Shown here in pieces: positions 1 to 7,290 of a DNA stretch of 39,802 nucleotides; the first letter of the stretch is position 1; the number at the start of each line of letters is the position of its first letter. The notes under the pieces are model-generated. The model had not been told where the DNA came from, searched no databases, and saw nothing but the letters and a program-made list of their open reading frames with translations. The DNA comes from Candidatus Hermodarchaeota archaeon (GTDB lineage: Archaea > Asgardarchaeota > Hermodarchaeia > Hermodarchaeales > Hermodarchaeaceae): assembly GCA_016840065.1 (NCBI GenBank), contig JAEOTB010000088.1, positions 1-39,802 of the forward strand, written 5' to 3'. A program made the translations under genes and the position numbers.

Positions 1-396
1 CGAGTTAAAATGCTTGGACTCCCGGTTAACAAGGCTGAACAATTCCTTCTTGATGTAGAGTACCGTCTACCAAGGTCTCTTTGCTTGAATGCTGTTCAAG
101 CTGGTGATCTTGAGGGGTGTATTCAAATCCTGATGGAGAGCAGATACAAAGGCGTGTTAATTGAGGGCTGGGAAGCATATAAGCAGTTTCAAACGCTTCG
201 TGTCTTTGAGCAGAGATTCTACAAGCAAATACAGGCTACCAGTCTTGATGCGATGATTGGTTTTCCCTTCCATTTTGGTGTCATCTTGGGCTATCTTAAC
301 CTGAAGTGGTTTGAAACACTCAACCTCAAAGCTGTGATGCATGGAAAGGCTGAAAAACTCGACCCTAGCCTGATTCGCCGCGCCCTAATTCTCTAA
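1..396 (+). CDS. ntpC: A/V-type ATP synthase subunit C (d-like), C-terminal part
   Basis: The reading frame is open at the left edge and ends at 396. Its last ~60 residues show the subunit C ending: a helix GYLNLKWFETLNLKAV followed by HGKAEKLDPSLIRRAL, matching the family pattern of a helical segment, then N-L-[KR] and G-K-A-E-x-L-x-P-x-x-I. Subunit C is the funnel-shaped socket that joins the central stalk to the membrane rotor ring; family members have about 330-360 residues, so at least 200 residues lie outside the window. The ATG at position 10 is therefore probably internal. Three more ATPase genes lie within 7 kb on the opposite strand, which supports the call. Family assignment is from motif memory on a partial protein. 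Confidence 0.75.
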   Translation, partial: RVKMLGLPVNKAEQFLLDVEYRLPRSLCLNAVQAGDLEGCIQILMESRYKGVLIEGWEAYKQFQTLRVFEQRFYKQIQATSLDAMIGFPFHFGVILGYLNLKWFETLNLKAVMHGKAEKLDPSLIRRALIL

Positions 397-449
397 AGGT
401 AGTTGTTACTAGGAAAACTTAATGGGAGCAGTTAGCATTTGGCTCTCTT

Positions 450-827
450 ATGGGACAAAAGCATCTTCTTTTCGATGAGAACTTAGGCACTTCGCCTAAA
501 ACCCTAAGCGGACAATTATACCAACTGCTCGAAAAGCGCGGATGGGTTTGCCACTCCGTCCACGATTTTCCCAATCTTCTAGGACAACCAGATGAAGAAA
601 TTATTGCTTTCGCGAAAGAGAATGGCTATGCTCTTTTGACCATGGACAAACGCGCAGCTTATCTAGCCCTAAAGCACAGCGTTGATATTTACCTCATCTT
701 ACATGAGAAACATACTGGTGAAACCGGTGAAACAGAGGAGTTTACCGTCGTCCATCTAGAACCATTCGCTAGCGTTCAAGCTCAAACCAGCTACCATGCC
801 GAGTTATCCACCAAGGATGAGCCATGA
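450..827 (+). CDS. DUF5615/Mut7-C-like PIN-fold protein
   Basis: A 125-residue protein starting LLFDENLG (residues 6-13), followed by a helix, HSVHDFP, and DEEIIAFAKENGYALLTMDK. This order of acidic motifs (DEN near the N-terminus, D-x-P, then LLTMDK) is typical of the DUF5615 PIN-like family, whose members are suspected metal-dependent nucleases or toxin-type proteins. The usual length is 100-130 residues, so it looks complete. It ends 3 bases before the next gene, suggesting co-transcription with the tRNA thiolase. No antitoxin-like small gene is seen beside it. Nuclease activity is inferred from fold only; substrate unknown. Confidence 0.7.
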   Translation: MGQKHLLFDENLGTSPKTLSGQLYQLLEKRGWVCHSVHDFPNLLGQPDEEIIAFAKENGYALLTMDKRAAYLALKHSVDIYLILHEKHTGETGETEEFTVVHLEPFASVQAQTSYHAELSTKDEP

Positions 828-830
828 ACT

Positions 831-1790
831 ATGCCCAACTCTTCTTCCGGAAATCAATGCAAAATATGCAGTCAGCCATCGTTTTTTACACGCCCCTACT
901 CAGGGGAAGTTCTTTGCGAGACGTGTTTCCGAGCCTCCATCGAATCAAAGATACGGGAAGCGATATCTAGATGGCAAATGCTACAGCGTACAGATCAAAT
1001 AGCTGTAGCCTTCTCTGGTGGAAAGGATAGTCTCTCACTCCTCGCGGCTCTTGTTAATAACCAGCGGAGATTCCCGGAAAGTAAGATTATTGCTATCACT
1101 TTAGAGGAAGGTATAGCTGCAGCAAAAGAGCGTATGCTAACTGTACGAACGGTGACACAACTACTCGGAGTGGAACTTGTAGTCTCTTCGTACGAGGAGC
1201 TGTACTCCGTCACAATGGAAGATGTTGTAGAACGCATCCGTGAAACAGGTTATCCCTACGCACCCTGTGTCTACTGTGGCGTAATGAGGCGACAGGGATT
1301 GAATATCCTTGCCCGTCAGATAAACGCTGACAAACTCGCTCTTGGTCACAACCTTGATGATGAAGTGCAATCCATGCTTATGAACCTCATCCGTGGAGAT
1401 GTCCAGCGACTATCACGCTTAACTCCTTTTCTGCAGGAATCCTCAGCAAAATTAGTACCCCGGATCAAACCTCTATACCATATTCCCGAGAAAGATGTCG
1501 CCTTGTACGCCGATAAGCTTGAGCTCCCCATCTATGAATGTCCCTGCCCTTTTGGTGGAGAATCGCTTCGGACAGAGATTCGTCAATGGCTGAATGCTTT
1601 TGAAGAACTGCACCCTGGAACCAAGTATAACCTTTACGCAACAATCTCTAGACTTGCTAGTCCACACCAAAGTCAAGACACTGCACCATTCCGAGAATGT
1701 AATGTTTGTGGCGAGCCCACCTCACGTTCAGTTTGTGCTGTATGTGAATCGCTTCAAAGACTAGGGTTTGGAACCAGGAGAAAACTGTAA
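831..1790 (+). CDS. ttuA: tRNA 2-thiolation enzyme of the TtuA/Ncs6 family
   Basis: A 319-residue PP-loop ATPase. SGGKDS at residues 62-67 is the PP-loop that adenylates the target uridine. An N-terminal zinc finger is formed by C10, C13, C29 and C32; PCVYC and the later ECPC supply the three cysteines that hold a [4Fe-4S] cluster in TtuA; GHNLDDEVQ follows; a C-terminal second zinc finger reads CNVCGEPTSRSVCAVC. This domain order is that of archaeal TtuA/eukaryotic Ncs6 (CTU1), which thiolates a tRNA uridine (U54 in thermophiles or wobble U34) using a ubiquitin-like sulfur carrier. Which position is modified here cannot be told. The start lies 3 bases after the preceding stop. Confidence 0.88.
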   Translation: MPNSSSGNQCKICSQPSFFTRPYSGEVLCETCFRASIESKIREAISRWQMLQRTDQIAVAFSGGKDSLSLLAALVNNQRRFPESKIIAITLEEGIAAAKERMLTVRTVTQLLGVELVVSSYEELYSVTMEDVVERIRETGYPYAPCVYCGVMRRQGLNILARQINADKLALGHNLDDEVQSMLMNLIRGDVQRLSRLTPFLQESSAKLVPRIKPLYHIPEKDVALYADKLELPIYECPCPFGGESLRTEIRQWLNAFEELHPGTKYNLYATISRLASPHQSQDTAPFRECNVCGEPTSRSVCAVCESLQRLGFGTRRKL

Positions 1791-1817
1791 GAGAGGTTTT
1801 TCTTCAAAGGAATGGAC

Positions 1818-1833
1818 AGTCAGAAGACTGACT
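1818..1833. terminator. Short hairpin between convergent genes
   Basis: A perfect 6-bp inverted repeat (AGTCAG, loop AAGA, CTGACT) lies in the 48-base gap between the converging ends of the tRNA thiolase gene and the three-hairpin rotor gene. No strong T-tract follows directly on either strand, so a terminator role is only suggested by position. Confidence 0.35.
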
Positions 1834-1838
1834 AGAAT

Positions 1839-3458
1839 CTAAGCCATTAGTAGCATGAAGGCTACGAGTAGGGTGTAAATCGCTAGTGCTTCTGCAAGTA
1901 CTACCGCAACCATAGACTTGCTGAAGGATTCAGGGCGCCTCTCCACCGAACCCGTCATCGCACTTCCTCCCCATCCGATTGCCAACCCAGCGAAGAATCC
2001 GCCAAGACCGACAGTTAGGGCTGCCGTAACTGCTACAAAGACCTGTACCATTGTCACTGCAGTACCTATTCGCATAATTACAATAAACGAAACAAGCAAT
2101 CCATAGATTGAAAGAGCTTCAGCTAATACAACACTGACAAGAGCCTTCGAGAAAGCCTCTGGGCGATATTGAAGACTCCAGCATAATGCAGAACCAGCAC
2201 TAGCGATTCCAATCCCCGCGCCTATACCTGCCAGACCAATGGCGATTCCTGCAGCAATTGATAGAACCCCTTCACTAACAGGCATAAGAGGATCCACTCT
2301 CATAATTACCATGAACGCGCAGAGCAAACCGTAGATTGAAAGAGCTTCTGCCAATACTACACTAATCATTCCTTTGCTGAAAGCCTCTGGTTTCCGTCGA
2401 ACAGTCCCTATCATAGCGTTGCCGCTGTACCCGATTCCTAAGGCCGCTCCTAGGGAAGCCAACGCGATGGCGATTGCACTCCCAAAGGCTGCCAACATCA
2501 TACCACCTGCTTGCTGAAACCGAACGGTAATGTCAAAGTCAACAGGTACATCTGATGTGACTATGAAAGTCCACACTGCACTGTAATCGGGACTGGTTAT
2601 CCCTGGAAACCAAGCGTCAGGAGTTGCTTCGAGAATCATCTGATCAAAGGGGCCTTCGATAGTGACGTTCCCTATACCTGTAAGTGTTAGGGGGGTGGTT
2701 CGTCCGAGTGCACGACCAAGACTGAAGACAAAGACGTTTTCGTCCTCTTGAACTGTAGCGTTCTCAATCAAGTATGAAAAACGGAGTAGATGATGTGAAG
2801 CATTCCACTGCATGAGGAACCGATACTCTGAAAGATTCTCAGCTATCCCCTCAGGATCAAATCCATCAATCAGGTACGTGGAGGCATTTTCAACGAGCCG
2901 AAAAGTATTGTTAAGTAATGAAGTAGTAGAAGCGATGAATGCAGCCTGTGTCCCATTGTCAACGATAGTGTCGTTGAAGCTCCAGTGCATCTGGTTCTCG
3001 TAGTCAGCAAAATTATAGATACTTAGAGAAGGCCAGTTGCTACATTGTACATAGTGTTCCATTGTATAGTTAAGAAACTCTGTTACCTCTGTTTCATTGT
3101 ATGTGTCATTGGGGTAGACATCGATGGTCGCATTTCCAACTGAACCCGTACCAAGTATGCCTGAAATTGTACCATTGAGCGTCCAGTTGAGTAGGGGCAA
3201 GTAGGGTGACGACTCGTTCAGAGGCCTCCCTTCCCACATCACGCTTACAGCGTCATCATAGGAATAACGTGCATACAAAGTAGCACTCCAGTTTTCTGCT
3301 TGAGGCACAGGAGGCTGGACCGCCGCGACACGATAGTCCTTTTGAGGTGTGCTTAGTTGTAATGGTGTAGTACCCTGGGACATTAGAACTGAGTATGGTC
3401 CAACAACTAGACAGGCGACTAAGACTAGTAATAACAGTGGCTTGCTGTTTCGGACCAT
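1839..3458 (-). CDS. ntpK: Three-hairpin A/V-ATPase c (K) subunit with signal peptide and large extracellular domain
   Basis: A 539-residue fusion. Residues 1-28 form a signal peptide (MVRN then a leucine/valine-rich core). Residues ~30-315 form a beta-rich ectodomain with 16 N-x-S/T sequons, strongly suggesting extracellular exposure and N-glycosylation. From ~320 come three c-subunit hairpins with ion-binding glutamates in LAEAL at about E371, E447 and E523. Topology fits: c-subunit N-termini face outside, so a secreted domain can run straight into the first membrane helix. Known rotor subunits have 1, 2, 3 or more hairpins and normally no ectodomain; I do not recognise this one. It follows the seven-hairpin gene by 16 bases in the I-K-K operon. 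GGTG lies 7 bases before the ATG. Signal cleavage would leave the ectodomain attached to the rotor unless there is a second cut. Confidence 0.9.
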   Translation of the reverse strand: MVRNSKPLLLLVLVACLVVGPYSVLMSQGTTPLQLSTPQKDYRVAAVQPPVPQAENWSATLYARYSYDDAVSVMWEGRPLNESSPYLPLLNWTLNGTISGILGTGSVGNATIDVYPNDTYNETEVTEFLNYTMEHYVQCSNWPSLSIYNFADYENQMHWSFNDTIVDNGTQAAFIASTTSLLNNTFRLVENASTYLIDGFDPEGIAENLSEYRFLMQWNASHHLLRFSYLIENATVQEDENVFVFSLGRALGRTTPLTLTGIGNVTIEGPFDQMILEATPDAWFPGITSPDYSAVWTFIVTSDVPVDFDITVRFQQAGGMMLAAFGSAIAIALASLGAALGIGYSGNAMIGTVRRKPEAFSKGMISVVLAEALSIYGLLCAFMVIMRVDPLMPVSEGVLSIAAGIAIGLAGIGAGIGIASAGSALCWSLQYRPEAFSKALVSVVLAEALSIYGLLVSFIVIMRIGTAVTMVQVFVAVTAALTVGLGGFFAGLAIGWGGSAMTGSVERRPESFSKSMVAVVLAEALAIYTLLVAFMLLMA

Positions 3459-3474
3459 CCTTTCGCACCATCTA

Positions 3475-5082
3475 TTATATTCGCATTATGAGCATGAATG
3501 CAACGAGCAATGTGTATATTGCGAGAGCTTCTGCAAGAACGACTGGAACCATTGATTTGCTAAAGACACCGGGCTGATCCACCATAGCACGAATCATAGC
3601 CCGTCCAGCTAACCCTATGGCTAAACCAGCACAGAATCCGCCTATACCGACTGTCATTGCCGCCGCAAAGCCTACAAAGGCTGAGCTAACCGTCTCGATA
3701 GCCTCAATCCTCATTATCAACATAAAAGCTGCAAGAAGACCGTAAATCGCCAAGGCCTCCGCTAGCACAACCGCTACTAGAGATTTGCTGAAAGTTTCAG
3801 GCGCTTCGCGCAGTGATGCACAGAGCGCCTCACCACCCAGTGCAATTCCGATACCGCCACCAATAGCCGCGATGCCGATACCCAACCCACTGGACATTGC
3901 AAGGATTCCTTCAGCAATGCTAGTTGCAGTGTCTACCCTCATGATTATCATGAAGGATATCAAGAGCCCGTAAATAGCAAGAGCCTCAGCAAGAACCACA
4001 GCAACCAAGCCTTTGCTGAAGGTGGCAGGAGCTTCTGCAACGCTCTGGCAGAGAGAAGCACCAGCACGGGCAATACCGTATCCACCACCAATAGCTGCCA
4101 GCCCAACGCCAATTGCTGCGCCCATAGCCATCATCCATTGGGCGTCAAGAGTTACAGCGTCTAACCTCATCACAAGCATAAAGCTAGCAAGAAGTCCATA
4201 AATCGCGAGGGCCTCAGCTAGCACTACGGCGACTAGTCCCTTACTGAAAGATTCAGGCGCGTCTACTAAGCCACGGCAAAGGGAGGCTCCAGCGCGTGCG
4301 ATTCCTATGCCGCCACCGAGGGCAGCCAACCCGATAGCCATTGCCGCAGCCATTCCCGTCATAGCCTGTGGGATGAGTGTTACTGTATCAATTCGCATGA
4401 TTAGCATGAAGCCGGCTAGAAGCCCGTAGATTGCTAAGGCTTCTGCTAGAACAGTGCTCACTAGTCCCTTACTGAAGGTTCCTGGAGCCTTGACTAGTGA
4501 TTCGCTGAGCGCAGAGCCACTGCTTGCAATACCGAGTCCTCCGCCTAGAGTGGCTAGCCCAACACCAAGCGCTGCTGCCATACCGAGTAAACCTTGAGCA
4601 TCATAAGTGACTTGATCAATCCTCATAATCAGCATAAATGACGAAAGAAGACCATAAATCGCCAAGGCCTCTGCAAGTACGACGCTTACCAAGGATTTGC
4701 TGAAAGTTTCTGGCGCCTCTGCAATTGCTGTGCACATACTACTACCAGCCTTTGCGATACCGATTCCGCCGCCAATGGCTGCTAGACCGATAGCGAGACC
4801 CGCGGACAGGGCAATGAGTCCTTGGGCAAAACTTAGTGTATCGGACAGCCGCATGATAATCATAAAGGCACTCAAAAGACCGTAGATAGCCAAGGCTTCA
4901 GCTAATACGACACTAATCATAGCTTTGCTAAAGGTTGCTGGTTTTTCAGCGACTGTTCCTATCATAGAGCTTCCACTGTAACCTATACCGATAGCTGCAC
5001 CTAGAGCACCGAGAGAGGCTGCGAGAACCGCGCCAAGGGATGCGAGGACTGGTCCGCTGAGAAGGGGTGAGAACGAACTCAT
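3475..5082 (-). CDS. ntpK: Seven-hairpin A/V-ATPase c (K) subunit
   Basis: A 535-residue membrane protein made of seven tandem c-subunit hairpins (14 helices). The rotor glutamate in LAEAL recurs at E62, E138, E214, E290, E366, E442 and E518, exactly 76 residues apart. Each unit has a glycine-rich first helix (IGGGIGIA-type), a short cytoplasmic loop with P-x-x-F-S-K, and second helix VVLAEALAIYGLL. The seventh unit ends AIYTLL. Typical archaeal K subunits have one to three hairpins; Methanopyrus is known for a thirteen-hairpin version. No unit lacks its glutamate, unlike the two-hairpin eukaryotic form. LAEAL has no adjacent T/Q and the first helices lack the glutamine seen in Na+ rotors, which favours proton coupling (inference). 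It lies 11 bases downstream of the subunit I gene. Confidence 0.95.
   Translation of the reverse strand: MSSFSPLLSGPVLASLGAVLAASLGALGAAIGIGYSGSSMIGTVAEKPATFSKAMISVVLAEALAIYGLLSAFMIIMRLSDTLSFAQGLIALSAGLAIGLAAIGGGIGIAKAGSSMCTAIAEAPETFSKSLVSVVLAEALAIYGLLSSFMLIMRIDQVTYDAQGLLGMAAALGVGLATLGGGLGIASSGSALSESLVKAPGTFSKGLVSTVLAEALAIYGLLAGFMLIMRIDTVTLIPQAMTGMAAAMAIGLAALGGGIGIARAGASLCRGLVDAPESFSKGLVAVVLAEALAIYGLLASFMLVMRLDAVTLDAQWMMAMGAAIGVGLAAIGGGYGIARAGASLCQSVAEAPATFSKGLVAVVLAEALAIYGLLISFMIIMRVDTATSIAEGILAMSSGLGIGIAAIGGGIGIALGGEALCASLREAPETFSKSLVAVVLAEALAIYGLLAAFMLIMRIEAIETVSSAFVGFAAAMTVGIGGFCAGLAIGLAGRAMIRAMVDQPGVFSKSMVPVVLAEALAIYTLLVAFMLIMRI
3682..4821 (-). repeat. Five in-frame 228-bp tandem repeats encoding hairpins 2-6
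   Basis: Five consecutive coding units of exactly 76 codons encode hairpins 2-6 of the seven-hairpin subunit, flanked by a longer first unit (87 codons) and a shorter last unit (68 codons). Spacing of all rotor glutamates is constant. The DNA copies differ at many synonymous positions, so this is an old coding repeat rather than a recent amplification. Confidence 0.85.
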
Positions 5083-5093
5083 AGTGTTTCACT

Positions 5094-7001
5094 TCAGATG
5101 ATTACAGTCCATTTGGAAGGAACGGAGAGGGGTTCAAAGGCATAGCCAGTTCCAGCGTAGAACTTCAGATATGCTTCTACCCAATGTAAACGTAGGGTGT
5201 GGATGAAGCTGAGAAGTCCTTCCATGAATAGGACAAAGATTGTACCAACAAGAAGCATGATTATGAACATCATCATACTGAGTTGACCAGTAGTAAGGTC
5301 ATCTATGATATGGAGAATCTCCGTATGCGCAACGCCACCAATAAAGAGGAACGTTTTTGCAAAACCTGCGTGGGCCATATTTAATGCGAGTATCCGTGCG
5401 TAGCTGATTGTGTTGCTTATGCTTGCGATGAGGTGCTCAAGGGCTTCCATAAAACCTTCCATTACCCCAGCGGCGAGCATGCCGCCAACTATCATAATTA
5501 TTAGTGGAAGGATGAGGAATACAAGGGCATCGATTATACCAGACCCGAGGATATTAGGTTGGAGTCCACTGGGGTCGTTATAGCTGAACCATTCCATGAA
5601 ATTAATGCCTTTGGTGAAAAGGAGGACTGCAAGGCCCCAGAAAAACCAAAGCCAGATGCCAGGTCCGAAGATAGCATGTTTCCATTCTCGTTGGCGGACC
5701 TTGTTGACGAGGTCCATGATAATAGCGATTGAGAGGTGTATGAAGCCTATAATTATACTTAGTACGAAAAGCACCCAAGTAGGAGATGCTACATTGTAGG
5801 GGAGGTTAGCAGGAGATTCGAACGCACTAAACCAGATGGGACCATAACCATGATCTGCTAGGTAAGCATCGCTGCCTGGACTTTCAGGGTGAATAAACCA
5901 GTTTACTCCGCCATCGAAGTCGAAGAACCGGAATAGTGCTAGTAATCCTCCACGCATAACCATTGCGAAGGGTGATGAGCGTAACCCGATGTATACGCTA
6001 TGGTGAATTATGTCGATTCCAAGGAATTCACCGTATAATATCCCGAAGAATATGGCGGATACAGAACATACCATTAGCATTCCTGAGCCTTGGACGAAGT
6101 AGTTCACCATTTCGCCAGCATCTACACCTTTCTTCTTTGCCAAGAACCCGAGCCCCGAGAAGAATAGGAGGAGTAAGCCGTGACCGATATCACCAAACAT
6201 TAGTCCAAATATAATTGGGAAGCCTATTGCCATGAACAAGCTGGGATCTATTTCCTTGTGGCTAGGCATACCAAAGGCGCTGGTGAGGATTTCAAAGGAT
6301 CTGATGAAGCGTGAATTCTTGAGTTTGGTCGGGGGCCTATCGACTGGTTCTTCCTCCTCGCCGTGACCGTGATGGGGTTCATGGTAATCACCTAACTCAA
6401 GGGCTACTGATTTACCGCAGTGTTTCTGAACAGCTTCTTTGAAGTCTTTAGCTTGTTTAGCGGGGACCCAACCAGCCATGATGTAGGTTCGCTTTGTTTT
6501 TCCGAAGAGAGTCTTTGTTTCCTCAAAGTGGTGTTCCCGCTGGAGTAGTTCCTCCCACGCGAAATAGAGGAGTCTTTTCTCTGATGCACGCTTTTTGATT
6601 GCCTTCTCAGCCTTTTTCCTTGCTGATTTGTCATCGGCCTCCTGCGCTGCCTCGAGAGAGCGGGTGAGGTCTGCGAATGCATCCTCCTCGCGTTTAAGGT
6701 CTTTCTCTAAGGAAGCAAGATAGGAGTCCTTAGGAGCCTCAGGAACCTCCTTAGGTTGTTTAGTACTACCTCCACGAACCACGCCCATATCTGAAATTAA
6801 GGCAGTAACTCGGGTCAGGAGATTAGAGATTCTATAATAGCGATCAGAAGCCTCTACAGGCTCTAGCTTGACATCTAGTTCCTCGCTGCGATGTTGGATA
6901 TCAATGAAATGAGCTACACCGAGACTAGCGATGAACCGGAGAGTTTTTTCTAGCTCTCTGTCAAGTACGACCGCATTGAATTTCTTCATTTTCGCTGGCA
7001 T
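5094..7001 (-). CDS. ntpI: A/V-type ATP synthase subunit I (a subunit, stator)
   Basis: A 635-residue protein with a cytoplasmic N-terminal half (residues ~1-240, coiled-coil and alpha/beta, including a Lys/Glu-rich stretch around 115-140 and a His/Glu-rich linker HEPHHGHGEEEE) and a C-terminal half with seven or eight membrane helices. SYARILALNMAHAGFA carries the essential stator arginine (R536) that faces the rotor glutamates. The ending RLHWVEAYLKFYAGTGYAFEPL is the family signature. The length is normal. It is the first gene of the I-K-K operon; a TTTTTTAG box near 7065-7072 could be its promoter. The subunit provides the two half-channels for ion passage. Confidence 0.95.
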   Translation of the reverse strand: MPAKMKKFNAVVLDRELEKTLRFIASLGVAHFIDIQHRSEELDVKLEPVEASDRYYRISNLLTRVTALISDMGVVRGGSTKQPKEVPEAPKDSYLASLEKDLKREEDAFADLTRSLEAAQEADDKSARKKAEKAIKKRASEKRLLYFAWEELLQREHHFEETKTLFGKTKRTYIMAGWVPAKQAKDFKEAVQKHCGKSVALELGDYHEPHHGHGEEEEPVDRPPTKLKNSRFIRSFEILTSAFGMPSHKEIDPSLFMAIGFPIIFGLMFGDIGHGLLLLFFSGLGFLAKKKGVDAGEMVNYFVQGSGMLMVCSVSAIFFGILYGEFLGIDIIHHSVYIGLRSSPFAMVMRGGLLALFRFFDFDGGVNWFIHPESPGSDAYLADHGYGPIWFSAFESPANLPYNVASPTWVLFVLSIIIGFIHLSIAIIMDLVNKVRQREWKHAIFGPGIWLWFFWGLAVLLFTKGINFMEWFSYNDPSGLQPNILGSGIIDALVFLILPLIIMIVGGMLAAGVMEGFMEALEHLIASISNTISYARILALNMAHAGFAKTFLFIGGVAHTEILHIIDDLTTGQLSMMMFIIMLLVGTIFVLFMEGLLSFIHTLRLHWVEAYLKFYAGTGYAFEPLSVPSKWTVII

Positions 7002-7064
7002 AGGGGATGACTCCCAAAAGCACTCTGATTACCCATCGGAAGTAGATACCCAATAATGCTTCAC

Positions 7065-7072
7065 TAAAAAAG
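7065..7072 (-). promoter_or_regulatory. Possible TATA box for the ATPase I-K-K operon
   Basis: TTTTTTAG on the minus strand lies about 64 bases before the subunit I start, leaving a leader of roughly 40 bases. The rest of the 289-base gap to cysS (7002-7290) holds no gene I can recognise. A weak inverted repeat (TACCCC 7136-7141 with GGGGTA 7161-7166) is the only other structure. Confidence 0.4.
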
Positions 7073-7261
7073 CCTTGCTCTCATTTGGAATATGTCGAGT
7101 TGTTGAAGGCATAACACTTATGAGAGCGATAGTTGTACCCCGCAGTAGGTGTAAACTAATGGGGTATCGTGTTTGCTAAGAATAGCCCAATTGTGACACC
7201 ACTCGCCATCTCCTTTTCAATACTGTTAAAACAAGCTTATGTGAAGCTCTTCTTTCTTTTC

Positions 7262-7271
7262 GAGTATATAC
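7262..7271 (+). promoter_or_regulatory. TATA box for cysS, implying a leaderless transcript
   Basis: A GAGTATATAC-type TATA box lies about 25 bases upstream of the GTG at 7291. That is the normal archaeal distance from TATA centre to transcription start, so the mRNA may begin at or next to the start codon. No Shine-Dalgarno sequence is usefully spaced: GGAGG touches the GTG directly. Confidence 0.5.
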
Positions 7272-7290
7272 ACAAGCAGACTGATGGAGG

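Noticed and set aside
3785..4885. Evenly spaced 62-codon plus-strand frames inside the seven-hairpin gene
   Set aside because: They recur at multiples of 228 bases because the opposite-strand coding repeat recurs; they have no ribosome sites and mirror the LAEAL repeat.
3475..5082. Regularly spaced repeats as a possible CRISPR array
   Set aside because: The units are 228 bp, fully coding, with no short identical repeat or unique spacer, and no cas gene is near.
7136..7166. Inverted repeat TACCCC/GGGGTA in the ntpI-cysS gap as a riboswitch or tRNA
   Set aside because: Only six pairs with a 19-base loop; no cloverleaf and no conserved aptamer elements seen. It is also upstream of the likely leaderless cysS start.
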